A stretch of 31,024 nt of DNA from RGIG2161 sp964525525. GTDB taxonomy: Bacteria > Bacillota > Clostridia > Oscillospirales > CAG-272. Below, one piece after another: positions 1 through 7,598 of this stretch. The translations under genes and the position numbers were made by a program. Position 1 is the first letter of the stretch; each line of letters begins with the position of its first letter. Location: assembly GCA_964525525.1 (NCBI GenBank), contig CAZGHD010000011.1:1-31024 (forward strand), written 5' to 3'. Below the pieces are notes generated by a model. That model saw nothing but the letters and a program-made list of their open reading frames with translations. It was not told the origin of the DNA and did not search any database.

Positions 1-859
1 ACGGGAACAGGAACTCAAAGTCGGTAGTTGCCTTGGAATAGAAGCAAAGCTCTTCGGGATCGTGATCGCGAAGGCGGAGATTATCCTTGCTTACGCCGAG
101 ATTGTAAAGGAAGTTAGCGCAATAATCCTTCCAGTAAGCAAACCACTCAAGGTCGGTACCGGGACGGCAGAAGAACTCAAGCTCCATCTGCTCAAACTCA
201 CGGGTTCTGAATATAAAGTTACCGGGAGTGATCTCGTTTCTGAACGCTTTACCGATCTGACCAACGCCGAAAGGAAGCTTCTTTCTGGTGGTTCTTGCGA
301 TATTCTTGAAGTTTACGAAGATACCCTGTGCGGTCTCAGGACGAAGATAAAGCTCCGCGCTCGAATCCTCGGTAACACCCTGATAGGTCTTAAACATAAG
401 GTTGAATTTACGGATAGCAGTGAAGTCAGCCTTACCGCAAGAAGGACATACTATTCCCTCTTTCTCGATATATTCAGCCATCTCCTCGTTGGTCCAGCCT
501 GCGGGATTTACGTCAAGATTATTTTCTGCCGCATGATCCTCAATAAGCTTGTCCGCACGGTGGCGGGTCTTACAGGCCTTACAGTCCATAAGGGGATCGG
601 AAAATCCACCAACGTGACCGGAAGCCACCCATACCTCGGGGTTCATGATAATAGCGCTGTCAAGACCGACGTTGTACTTGGACTCCTGAACGAACTTCTT
701 CCACCAAGCGCGCTTAACGTTATTTTTGAGCTCAACTCCGAGCGGGCCGTAGTCCCAAGAGTTAGCAAGTCCGCCGTAGATCTCGGAACCGCTGTATATA
801 AATCCGCGGTTTTTACACAGCGAGACCACTTTTTCCATAGTTTTTTCTTTGTTGTCCAT
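1..859 (-). CDS. glyS: Glycyl-tRNA synthetase (class II, dimeric type), 3' end missing
   Basis: Charges tRNA-Gly with glycine in the cytoplasm. Reading the minus strand from an ATG at 857-859 gives an open frame to the window edge, so the C-terminal part (including the anticodon-binding domain) is not seen. The N-terminus reads like the single-chain bacterial/eukaryotic type: the stretch GGLANSWDYGPLGVELKNN near residue 30, a CxxC pair with a further CxxC (zinc-ribbon-like insertion, around residues 92-142), then class II motif 2 elements LRPETAQGIF and FRNEITP...FRTREFEQME. The Shine-Dalgarno AGGAG lies just upstream. The LCP-like gene ends 22 nt before it on the same strand, so the two are probably co-transcribed. 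No T-box leader consensus was seen upstream of either gene. Confidence 0.95.
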   Translation of the reverse strand, partial: MDNKEKTMEKVVSLCKNRGFIYSGSEIYGGLANSWDYGPLGVELKNNVKRAWWKKFVQESKYNVGLDSAIIMNPEVWVASGHVGGFSDPLMDCKACKTRHRADKLIEDHAAENNLDVNPAGWTNEEMAEYIEKEGIVCPSCGKADFTAIRKFNLMFKTYQGVTEDSSAELYLRPETAQGIFVNFKNIARTTRKKLPFGVGQIGKAFRNEITPGNFIFRTREFEQMELEFFCRPGTDLEWFAYWKDYCANFLYNLGVSKDNLRLRDHDPEELCFYSKATTDFEFLFP

Positions 860-881
860 TTTTATATCTCCTAATAATTAT

Positions 882-1943
882 TTACTCTGTTATATCGTAG
901 GGTAAGCGATGGCTGTAAAACATATCGACAGCATTTTTTACCTCAGGGATAAACACGGTCTCTCCGTTTTCACCCTCCGAATATTTGCCGGGATAGGTCA
1001 TCTCGTAGCAGTTGTACGATGAATATGAGAATATCAGCTCCGCGTTGGAGAGCAGAAATTCAACGGTAATATTGGTATCAACAAGCTCTGATATTTTTGA
1101 GAAAAGAGTTGTTATCTGGGTAAGATTTGCATCGCGGGTAGCACGGGTCATAAGCGCCATAAGATATTTCACGGTAGTCGTTCCGCGCATAGACGCGTCC
1201 GAATAACCGCCGTAGCGAAGCACCTGCTCGGCTCCCGTGCCTTTAAGCGTTCTGTTGCCCTTTCCTATATCAATGGTCAATTCCTGAGCCTCGTCGGTAT
1301 ATTCCATATCGCACGGAACCTCGATCTCAACCGGCCCTATCTCGTCAACGACCGCTTCAAGCTCCTCTACGCTGATACATATGTGATAATCTATCACAAG
1401 TCCGGTAACTGCCTCAACCTTGTGGCGAAGGAAGTCAACACCCTTTGATGCGTAAAGAGACCCGATCTCGATATTTCCGCCCTCGGAAAGCACTATCATA
1501 CTTCCGGGGATATAGGTAAAGGTAACCTCGCGGCGTTCTTTATCCACGCGCAAGACCACCATAGAGTCAGCCTCTATCTCGCGGTATCTGAAAAATCCCG
1601 ACTGCATATATTTGGTCGCGTCGGAGACCTCTTTCATTTCGTACTTATCCTCTCCCCAAAGCCAAAGGTCGGGGTTATAGTCGTCAAATCTTTCTCTCTG
1701 AAGGTCGGTACCGATCAAAAGCACGTTAAATGAATTTCCCTTGGTTTCAGGTCCGTCGGTTGTATCTCCGTTCGGAACAGTGGTATCGTCGGGAGTAAAA
1801 GTACCGTCAACAGACACGCCCGTATCGTCAGGAGACACGGCTGTCGCCTCAAGCGCGTAGTTTACACAAAAATACGAGGCAAACCCGAATATAACCAAAG
1901 AAATAGCAAAAGTTATAATAAAATTTTTAAAAGCAGAAAGCAA
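882..1943 (-). CDS. LytR-CpsA-Psr (LCP) family protein with degenerate active site
   Basis: LCP proteins are membrane-anchored phosphotransferases that attach anionic glycopolymers to peptidoglycan. Here a single N-terminal membrane segment (about residues 7-30) is followed by a Thr/Asp-rich linker (35-70) and an LCP-like domain opening with FNVLLIGTD (72-80). ADSMVVLRVD (125-134) and DEIGPVEIEVPCDMEYTD (200-217) match the family layout. The usual IPRDT-type catalytic motif reads IPGSM (145-149), and the late Arg-rich segment reads VLRYGGYSD. The key Arg and Asp of that motif are therefore missing and classical transferase activity is doubtful. The start is TTG at 1941-1943, seven bases after a strong GGAGG; no ATG in frame fits. 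The gene probably drives read-through into glyS. Confidence 0.8.
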   Translation of the reverse strand: MLSAFKNFIITFAISLVIFGFASYFCVNYALEATAVSPDDTGVSVDGTFTPDDTTVPNGDTTDGPETKGNSFNVLLIGTDLQRERFDDYNPDLWLWGEDKYEMKEVSDATKYMQSGFFRYREIEADSMVVLRVDKERREVTFTYIPGSMIVLSEGGNIEIGSLYASKGVDFLRHKVEAVTGLVIDYHICISVEELEAVVDEIGPVEIEVPCDMEYTDEAQELTIDIGKGNRTLKGTGAEQVLRYGGYSDASMRGTTTVKYLMALMTRATRDANLTQITTLFSKISELVDTNITVEFLLSNAELIFSYSSYNCYEMTYPGKYSEGENGETVFIPEVKNAVDMFYSHRLPYDITE

Positions 1944-1977
1944 TCGGCATCCTCCTTTTTTATGATATACGTATTAT

Positions 1978-2006
1978 ATTATATAATAAAACGAAAGATA
2001 ATTCAA
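1978..2006 (-). promoter_or_regulatory. SigA-type promoter for the LCP-glyS unit
   Basis: On the minus strand TTGAAT (2001-2006) and TATAAT (1978-1983) are separated by 17 bp, ahead of the GGAGG/TTG start at 1941-1943. The surrounding 1944-2175 stretch is very AT-rich and holds no other gene. A clear promoter for spoIIID on the plus strand (expected to be sigma-E type) could not be pinned down. Confidence 0.6.
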
Positions 2007-2181
2007 TACAAAAGTGTTAAATTATTCGTCCGGGATATTTATTTTTCCCTATCGCCCAAAGTCAACACAGGATATTTTGTTTTATATATACATTATATAA
2101 CACATATCACGCGAAAAAGTAATAAAATAACTCGTTTGGCATATATTTATATCAAATATTTTCTTTACGAGGTCGGTGCAA

Positions 2182-2448
2182 ATGATAAGGTTAAACGGCA
2201 GTAAAGAACGGTGCGAGGTACTCGCCGAGTATCTCGTCGATAATGGGGCAACGGTGCGCCGCGTAGCCCGCCGATTCGGGATAAGCAAAAGCACGGTACA
2301 TAAAGACGTAACCGAGAAATTAAAACGTGTTAATCCCGCGCTCGCACGCCGGGTAAAGGAAGTGCTCGACCAGAACAAAGCCGAGCGACACCTGCGCGGC
2401 GGCGAAGCCACGAAACAAAAGTACCTCATACTAAACGAAAAGCAGTAG
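2182..2448 (+). CDS. spoIIID: Sporulation transcriptional regulator SpoIIID
   Basis: DNA-binding regulator that acts in the mother cell during sporulation, switching genes between the sigma-E and sigma-K stages. The 88-residue product has the family helix-turn-helix with the signature ISKSTVHKDVTEKL and, near the C-terminus, the hallmark RHLRGGEATKQKY. Length and motif order match the Bacillus subtilis protein. An ATG at 2182 sits 9 nt after GAGG (2169-2172). A GTG six bases upstream (2176) is in frame but too close to that site. The gene stands alone, followed directly by a terminator, as is common for spoIIID. Its presence is the main evidence that the organism forms spores. Confidence 0.95.
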   Translation: MIRLNGSKERCEVLAEYLVDNGATVRRVARRFGISKSTVHKDVTEKLKRVNPALARRVKEVLDQNKAERHLRGGEATKQKYLILNEKQ

Positions 2449-2457
2449 AAAATAGAT

Positions 2458-2486
2458 AAAATGGGATGCCAAAGCATCCCATTTTT
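2458..2486 (+). terminator. Rho-independent terminator of spoIIID
   Basis: A 9-bp perfect stem, ATGGGATGC (2461-2469) with GCATCCCAT (2474-2482), and a CAAA loop is followed by a T tract. The stem begins 12 nt after the spoIIID stop. Confidence 0.9.
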
Positions 2487-2545
2487 GCTGTTTATTTACT
2501 CACAAATTTCTTTGTAAAATAGTAATGGGCGTATCGCCTAAATCC

Positions 2546-3052
2546 TTAGTGATTATGGGAACTTCCTGCCCATGTTAAAGTTTTCTGTCCAGCTTCAGCC
2601 AAAGATTCAATCGCAATAACATCGAGAACGGTTCCGTCGTCACCCTTGTTTACAATTCCAAAAACGCGAACCCATGAATTATCGGGAATGTCTTTTTCTA
2701 AATAAGCAAGAGGAAGTCCGCAAACGGTCTCAGAGCCATTGTTATTTAATGTTCTGTATACATACGGAACAGAATCTTCATTCAAATTTGAAGAATACAC
2801 ACCTTCAATTTGGAATACACGACCTACATAAGAATCTGTGTGATAGATCATTTCTATAACAGTATCAGCATAATCAGAATCAGTAATAATTTCGAGATCA
2901 GAGCCTATTGCTTCAATTAATTCTTTTTCTTCCGATGAAAGTGAAATTGTCTCAATGGGTTGTGCATCTTCATTATCAGATGACTGTTCATTACTGCAAG
3001 CACATATTAACAGTAACGTAACCAATAAGAAAAAGAGAACTATTTTTTTCAT
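2546..3052 (-). CDS. Small lipoprotein of unknown function
   Basis: A 168-residue predicted exported lipoprotein. It begins MKKIVLFF with a hydrophobic stretch ending in LLICAC, a plausible lipobox with Cys19 as the lipidated residue, followed by a Ser/Asp/Glu-rich spacer. The body (about 65-150) contains VGRVFQIEGVYSS, then VYRTLNNNGSETVCGLPLAYL, then NSWVRVFGIVN. This pattern resembles the C-terminal OB-like domain of the YcgQ/DUF1980 group, but I am unsure of the match. There is a single Cys in the mature domain. The Shine-Dalgarno is AAGGGG, about 7 nt before the ATG. It lies downstream of, and co-oriented with, the Cys-rich repeat protein but is separated from it by a hairpin, so it may have its own promoter. 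Confidence 0.7.
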   Translation of the reverse strand: MKKIVLFFLLVTLLLICACSNEQSSDNEDAQPIETISLSSEEKELIEAIGSDLEIITDSDYADTVIEMIYHTDSYVGRVFQIEGVYSSNLNEDSVPYVYRTLNNNGSETVCGLPLAYLEKDIPDNSWVRVFGIVNKGDDGTVLDVIAIESLAEAGQKTLTWAGSSHNH

Positions 3053-3076
3053 TTTATTTTCCCCTTAATATTAACT

Positions 3077-3112
3077 ATTCCGGCGAAGTACATTACTCCG
3101 CCGGAATGATTT
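3077..3112. terminator. Hairpin between the repeat-protein gene and the lipoprotein gene
   Basis: ATTCCGGCG (3077-3085) pairs perfectly with CGCCGGAAT (3099-3107). After one mismatch the stem continues as AGTA/TACT with a 3-nt loop. On the plus strand it is followed by a T-rich run. On the minus strand, where the upstream gene needs terminating, the following tract is only partly T-rich. The role as terminator or attenuator is therefore less certain. Confidence 0.55.
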
Positions 3113-3188
3113 TTACACAATCATACTATTTTGTCACGATAAATATAAATTAAGTTACAATCGTATCAAAACATCAGATAGTGTGAAA

Positions 3189-5327
3189 TTAGAACATAGT
3201 CTTTCCGCAGCTGCACATATAAGTAACGGCATTACCGTTTACAACAGCTTTATAATTATGGGTATGAACCTGAGTAAGCTTTGACACCTTGGCAGTTTTG
3301 GTTGCACCGCAATCGTTGCAAGTAAAGGTCTTTTCACCTTCAGTATTTGCGGTAGGCTCGATAGTTACAACGCCGTCGTCCCAAGCATGCTCAACTACAG
3401 CCACCTCGTCTGCAGTGTAAGTATCGCCACATGCGCAGGCGTAAGTGGTATAACCAGCTTCAGTGCAAGTAGGAGCAGTTACTACTGCTTCATAGGTGTG
3501 TGCAATTACAGCAACCTCGTCAGCAGTGTAGGTATCGCCACATGCACAGGTGTAAGTGGTGTAACCAGCTTCAGTGCAGGTAGGCTCGGTTACTACTGCT
3601 TCATAAGTATGAACATGATCGTTAAGATCTGCAACTATATCAATTGCATCGCAATCCTCGTTCTTGCAAGGACGGTATATAACCAGTTTTTCTTCGTCGA
3701 GAGTTTCCTCGCCCCACTCGTGATCTGCAAGGAATGCCTTGTAACCAAGGTTAGCATCACAATACTCACAAGCATATTTACCAATACCGTTAGCGGTACA
3801 GGTTGCAGGTTTCAGAACTTCAACACGAACCGCGCTATGAGCGTTTGCATCTACAGGAATTTCGGTTCCTGCATCAATTGCTTCGCCACACTCAGAGCAT
3901 TCTACTCTACCGGTAAATCCGGGGTCTTTACAAGTAGGAGCCTTGTCTTCTACTGCTTCGGGAGAGTGTCCCTTAGCAGGCTCTGCAAGCTCGCCTTCAA
4001 AAGCAATTACACGAGTCTCTTCGCAACCGTCGTTACCACAGAACTGCTCAACGCCTGCGGCGTTTACACAATCCGCTTCAACTACATCTCCGTCTACCCA
4101 TTCGTGACCGAGTGCTTCGGTCTCTTTGGTTTCGGTATAGTCGCAACGGCTGCACTTGAGAGTATCAAGACCACCCTCGATACAGGTTGCTGCAACATAG
4201 TCTTCGTTTTCTTTGTCAAGTACCATGTCATGGCCGAGTGCTTCACTATCTTCAACTACGGTAGCTTCACCTACTGCGCCGCAAACAGTACACTGTTCGC
4301 CAACCATTGCAGGGCTGTCACAGGTTGCATCTATGGTAGTTTCCTCCATAACATGCTCGCCGGTTGCTTCGATTACTTTGGTATCTTCTGCGCCACAAAC
4401 AGTACAGAAATAAAGTTCCTCACCATCTTCTGCGCAGGTTGCGTCTTTGCCGGCACCCTCTAACAATTCCCAATCATGGCTTGCAGGGATAACCTTGTAA
4501 CCCATATTAGCGCCGCAGTATTCGCAAGCGTACTTACCAATACCATTAGCCTCACAGGTTGCATCTTTCAAGGTACCAACGAGCTCTGCTTTATGAGCAG
4601 TTGCATCTGCAGGAACTTCAGTTCCTTCATTTATTACTTTATCACAAACGGAACATACTACCTTACCGGTAAGACCAGCTTCGCTACAAGTAGGAGCTAC
4701 GTCTTCCACTGCTTCGGGAGTGTGTCCTTTAGCAGGTTCAGAGGGAACCCCCTCAACCGGAACTATCTGAGTCTTGCCACAATCGCTACAAGTCTGTTTA
4801 ATGCCGGAAGGATTTTCGCAGTCAGCATCAACTATCTCGTCGTTTCCCCAAGACCACCAGTGACCGTAAGGTTCGCGTTCTTCGTACTTTATCTCGCCAC
4901 AATATCTACACTGGCGTACTCGAACGCCACCTTCTTCGCAGGTAGGATCGACTCTATCCTCGTGGTCAGTCAAGGTTCTAAACCAGTGATCCAGTGCTTC
5001 AGAGCCCTCAACCACAGTAGCTTCACCTACTGTACCACAAATAGTGCACTGTTCGCCAACCATTGCAGGGCTGTCGCAAGTTGCATCTATGGTAGTCTCT
5101 ACCATATTATGTCCGTCGTACTGTGCGTACCAAGTGTGACCACACGAAACGCACTCGAATTTTCCGATACCACGGATTCCCTCTGCACAATTAGCCTCTT
5201 TCAGCACCGACACAATACCATATTCCGCATGATCACATTCATCAGCGGCAGATACTGAAACAGGGATAAGAGAGAGAACCATCATGATCATAAGAATCCA
5301 TGATATCAATCTTCTTTTGTTGTTCAT
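3189..5327 (-). CDS. Secreted cysteine-rich repeat protein (zinc-ribbon-like modules)
   Basis: A 712-residue exported protein with no assigned function. Positively charged MNNKRR plus a hydrophobic run ending VSVSAA is a classical signal peptide. The rest consists of about 16 modules of 35-45 residues, each built as xATCxxxG...C-x2-C(G)...GH, i.e. one Cys, a CxxC or CxC pair and often a His. The pattern suggests metal-binding or disulphide-rich beta modules. A block of about 250 residues (from residue 78) is repeated from residue 330. The last two full modules (about 573-646) are nearly identical 37-residue copies. No sortase motif, SLH domain or other anchor is visible. The GGAGG overlaps an in-frame upstream TTG, so the ATG at 5325-5327 is the start. 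It is probably a secreted surface or adhesin-like protein (inference). Confidence 0.75.
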   Translation of the reverse strand: MNNKRRLISWILMIMMVLSLIPVSVSAADECDHAEYGIVSVLKEANCAEGIRGIGKFECVSCGHTWYAQYDGHNMVETTIDATCDSPAMVGEQCTICGTVGEATVVEGSEALDHWFRTLTDHEDRVDPTCEEGGVRVRQCRYCGEIKYEEREPYGHWWSWGNDEIVDADCENPSGIKQTCSDCGKTQIVPVEGVPSEPAKGHTPEAVEDVAPTCSEAGLTGKVVCSVCDKVINEGTEVPADATAHKAELVGTLKDATCEANGIGKYACEYCGANMGYKVIPASHDWELLEGAGKDATCAEDGEELYFCTVCGAEDTKVIEATGEHVMEETTIDATCDSPAMVGEQCTVCGAVGEATVVEDSEALGHDMVLDKENEDYVAATCIEGGLDTLKCSRCDYTETKETEALGHEWVDGDVVEADCVNAAGVEQFCGNDGCEETRVIAFEGELAEPAKGHSPEAVEDKAPTCKDPGFTGRVECSECGEAIDAGTEIPVDANAHSAVRVEVLKPATCTANGIGKYACEYCDANLGYKAFLADHEWGEETLDEEKLVIYRPCKNEDCDAIDIVADLNDHVHTYEAVVTEPTCTEAGYTTYTCACGDTYTADEVAVIAHTYEAVVTAPTCTEAGYTTYACACGDTYTADEVAVVEHAWDDGVVTIEPTANTEGEKTFTCNDCGATKTAKVSKLTQVHTHNYKAVVNGNAVTYMCSCGKTMF
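3390..3611 (-). repeat. Two near-identical 111-bp coding repeats
   Basis: Two consecutive 37-residue modules, both starting HTYEAVVT and ending YTADEVAV, differ at only a few residues. The DNA of the two copies is also nearly the same (compare 3390-3500 with 3501-3611). This indicates recent tandem duplication inside the Cys-rich protein. Confidence 0.8.
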
Positions 5328-5546
5328 TTTCTCCTCCAATTATATATAAAAATTTTTAGGGGTCATAAATAATAATGTAGATATATCATCCGTGAAAATT
5401 AACTTTTCTTTGTCCACCTCATTCCGATTGGTTTGTTCAGTATTATTTCTGTGATTTCTTACAACATCATTCCCTATACCAAAAATCACCGCCTTATCCC
5501 GAAAATGTTCTCAAAAGCACAGCAACATATTACTATTATTGCGAGC

Positions 5547-5617
5547 TATGGGCTATATATAGACCAATTGTACCATATATAGCCCATTTTGTCAAGAGAA
5601 ATGGGCTATAATTAGAC
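5547..5617 (+). promoter_or_regulatory. Operator-like repeats and promoter upstream of the XRE gene
   Basis: ATGGGCTATATAT (5548-5560) is a perfect 13-bp inverted repeat of ATATATAGCCCAT (5575-5587) with a 14-nt spacer. A third copy, ATGGGCTATAATTAGAC (5601-5617), is a direct repeat of 5548-5564 with two changes. A TATAAT hexamer (5607-5612) lies inside the third copy and TTGTCA lies at 5589-5594. Repeats overlapping the promoter of a small HTH gene suggest autoregulation. The rest of 5328-5546 is AT-rich with no gene seen; it should hold the promoter of the divergent repeat-protein gene, but I cannot fix its boxes. Confidence 0.6.
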
Positions 5618-5639
5618 TATATTTTTTTTGGAGGTTATT

Positions 5640-5882
5640 ATGGATACTTATTCTGCTGTCAGAGACAGGTTATTATATTTATGTAACGAAAAGCGTATGT
5701 CCATCCATAAATTAGCCATGGAATCTGCCGTACCACCATCAACAATAAAAAACATTTTATACGGTAAAAGTCAAAATCCGGGCATAGTAACGCTGAAAAT
5801 GCATTGCGACGGACTGGAAGTTACGCTTATAGATTTTTTCAACACACCAACCTTTCAAAACCTTGAACAGGAAATAAAATGA
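5640..5882 (+). CDS. Small XRE-family helix-turn-helix regulator
   Basis: An 80-residue DNA-binding protein made almost entirely of one Cro/C1-type HTH. KLAMESAVPPSTIKNILYGKSQNPG (about residues 25-49) covers the recognition region, followed by LKMHCDGLEVTLIDFFNTP, typical of single-domain XRE proteins. There is no effector domain. The ATG at 5640 follows GGAGG by 5 nt; the in-frame TTG twelve bases upstream overlaps that site and is rejected. No partner toxin or metabolic gene is adjacent on the same strand. It is divergent from the Cys-rich secreted protein and could control it or itself through the upstream repeats (inference). Confidence 0.85.
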   Translation: MDTYSAVRDRLLYLCNEKRMSIHKLAMESAVPPSTIKNILYGKSQNPGIVTLKMHCDGLEVTLIDFFNTPTFQNLEQEIK

Positions 5883-5914
5883 GCAGGCATTTGCTAATCC
5901 GCAAATGCCTGCTC
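5881..5914. terminator. Bidirectional terminator
   Basis: A perfect 14-bp stem, GAGCAGGCATTTGC (5881-5894) with GCAAATGCCTGCTC (5901-5914), and a 6-nt loop. On the minus strand it is followed by ATTTTATTT, so it ends the aminotransferase operon. It also directly abuts the stop codon of the XRE gene on the plus strand. Confidence 0.85.
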
Positions 5915-5929
5915 TCCGTTTCTGTTGAT

Positions 5930-7099
5930 TTATCTATGCTCGCGCAAAAACTCATCCATCAACTCGATTGCTCTTGTGATGTGCTTTATCGAGTATGCGT
6001 ACGAAATTCTCGCGTTACCCTCTCCGCACGCGCCGAACGCCGTGCCGGGAACTATTGCAACGCCTTTTTCGCGGATCAGCTTTTCCGCAAATTCGTCTGA
6101 CGTCATGCCGTATCCGCTGACGTTCGGGAACACGTAAAACGCTCCCTCCGGCTCAAAGCATCCGAGACCTATCTCGCGCAAAGCTTTGACGATATATCTT
6201 CTTCTGTGGTCGTATTCCGCCTTCATATACTCAATATCGTCATCGCCTGCGACCATAGCCTCAAGCGCGGCGTACTGACAGGTAGTGGGCGCACACATGA
6301 TCGCAAACTGATGTATTTTAAGCATATGTTTTGCTATCTCGGCGGGCGCGCAGACGTAACCTATTCTCCATCCGGTCATAGCGTACGCTTTTGAAAATCC
6401 GCTTGCGAGAACCGTTCTTTCTGCCATTCCGTCAAGAGTGGCAATAGACACGTGTTTACATCCGTAGGTAAGCTCGGAATATATCTCGTCTGACAGCACA
6501 GCAATATTGGTGCCTCTGAGAATCTCGGCTATCGGTTCAAGATCCTCACGCGTCATTATCGCGCCGGTCGGATTGTTGGGATAAGGCAGAATAAGCAGCT
6601 TGGTCTTCGGCGTGATCGCTGCGCGAAGCTCGTCGGGTGTGAGCTTGAATTTATTTTCTTCCTTTGTGTTGATTATCACGGGTTTGCCGCCCGCCATCTC
6701 AACGAGAGGCTCGTAGCAAACGAACGCCGGCATCGGAATTATTACCTCATCGCCGGGAGCAACCAGGGTACGAATAGCGATGTCTATCGCTTCACTTCCG
6801 CCGACGGTGACTATTATCTCATTTGTCGGATCAAATTTGAGCGAGAAACGTCTGTCAAGATAATCGGATATAGCCTGGCGAAGCTCGATAGTACCGCTGT
6901 TTGAGGTATAGTACGTCATTCCCTTTTCAAGGCTCTCGATACCCGCCTCTCTGATATGCCACGGAGTCTCAAAGTCGGGCTGACCGACGGTGAGCGAGAT
7001 AACGTCCTTCATCTCGCTGAGCATATCGAAAAACTTTCGTATTCCCGAGGGTTTTAAATCTCTTGCAACCCCGGAAACTATCTTTGAGTAGTCCATCAT
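5930..7099 (-). CDS. PLP-dependent aminotransferase, class I/II
   Basis: Transfers amino groups between amino acids and 2-oxo acids using pyridoxal phosphate, in the cytoplasm. The 389 residues match the aspartate-aminotransferase fold throughout. SLTVGQPDFETP (35-46) is the N-terminal substrate-site segment. YPNNPTG (173-179) and SDEIYSEL (203-210) hold the Asn and Asp that contact PLP. SGFSKAYAMTGWRIGY carries the Schiff-base Lys237. A C-terminal NARISYA supplies the substrate carboxylate Arg. Substrate specificity cannot be told from sequence; aromatic or aspartate-type transaminases are both possible. The ATGA overlap with the Lrp-type regulator upstream shows translational coupling. Pairing with an Lrp regulator suggests control by amino-acid levels. 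Confidence 0.93.
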   Translation of the reverse strand: MMDYSKIVSGVARDLKPSGIRKFFDMLSEMKDVISLTVGQPDFETPWHIREAGIESLEKGMTYYTSNSGTIELRQAISDYLDRRFSLKFDPTNEIIVTVGGSEAIDIAIRTLVAPGDEVIIPMPAFVCYEPLVEMAGGKPVIINTKEENKFKLTPDELRAAITPKTKLLILPYPNNPTGAIMTREDLEPIAEILRGTNIAVLSDEIYSELTYGCKHVSIATLDGMAERTVLASGFSKAYAMTGWRIGYVCAPAEIAKHMLKIHQFAIMCAPTTCQYAALEAMVAGDDDIEYMKAEYDHRRRYIVKALREIGLGCFEPEGAFYVFPNVSGYGMTSDEFAEKLIREKGVAIVPGTAFGACGEGNARISYAYSIKHITRAIELMDEFLREHR

Positions 7100-7575
7100 A
7101 CGGGTGAGTTTCCTCTCTGATCTATTTCCTTGGCGCCGTAGATAATGCCCTTGTCCTTATATTTGCAAAGCACGAAGTGAGTAGCGGTGGACACGATTGC
7201 GTCCATCGGAGCTATCTTCTGCGCGACGAAAAGCGCAACGTCCTTCATAGTCTTGCCCTCTATCATTATGGCAAGGTCAAAGCTGCCCGACATAAGATAA
7301 ACGCTGGTTACCTCGGGATAGTTGTATATCTTTTCAGCAACTCGGTCAAATCCGCGGTCGCGCTGGGGAGTTACCTTGAGCTCGATCAAAGCGCTTACGT
7401 ACTCTCGGTCGGTCTTGTCCCAGTCTACCATTGCCTGATAACCGAGGATCACCCCGTTACGTTCGTATTCGTCCACCATTTTCTTTATATCACCGGTCTC
7501 TTTGCCGAGCATAACCGCAAGCTCTTCTGCGGTAAGTTTTCCGTTTTCTTCAAGAAGTTTGAGCAGTTTCATCAT
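7096..7575 (-). CDS. Lrp/AsnC-family transcriptional regulator
   Basis: Feast/famine-type regulator that senses amino acids. The 159-residue protein has a short winged-helix region (residues 1-50, with LTAEELAVMLGKETGDIKKM) and a C-terminal RAM/AsnC ligand-binding domain (about 60-145, including TSVYLMSGSFDLAIMIEG). The N-terminal helix is shorter than in typical Lrp, starting directly at MMKLLKLLEENGKL. The start follows GGAGG by 9 nt. It sits 23 nt after the MutS-like gene and overlaps the aminotransferase start by 4 nt, so it most likely regulates this operon or aminotransferase substrates. Confidence 0.92.
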   Translation of the reverse strand: MMKLLKLLEENGKLTAEELAVMLGKETGDIKKMVDEYERNGVILGYQAMVDWDKTDREYVSALIELKVTPQRDRGFDRVAEKIYNYPEVTSVYLMSGSFDLAIMIEGKTMKDVALFVAQKIAPMDAIVSTATHFVLCKYKDKGIIYGAKEIDQRGNSPV

Positions 7576-7598
7576 TTTTTATTGCCTCCTTTGTTATC

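Noticed and set aside
62..874. 270-codon plus-strand open frame at the left edge
   Set aside because: It is antisense to glycyl-tRNA synthetase, which reads as a genuine conserved protein on the other strand.
1944..2175. T-box leader for glyS
   Set aside because: No AGGGTGGNACCGCG-type T-box sequence was found on the minus strand.
2082..2477. 131-codon minus-strand frame
   Set aside because: It covers spoIIID and its terminator in antisense, lacks any ribosome site and reads as low-quality sequence.
3390..5100. Possible CRISPR array or non-coding tandem repeat
   Set aside because: Repeats are in-frame protein modules of variable spacing with diverged sequence; there are no uniform spacers.
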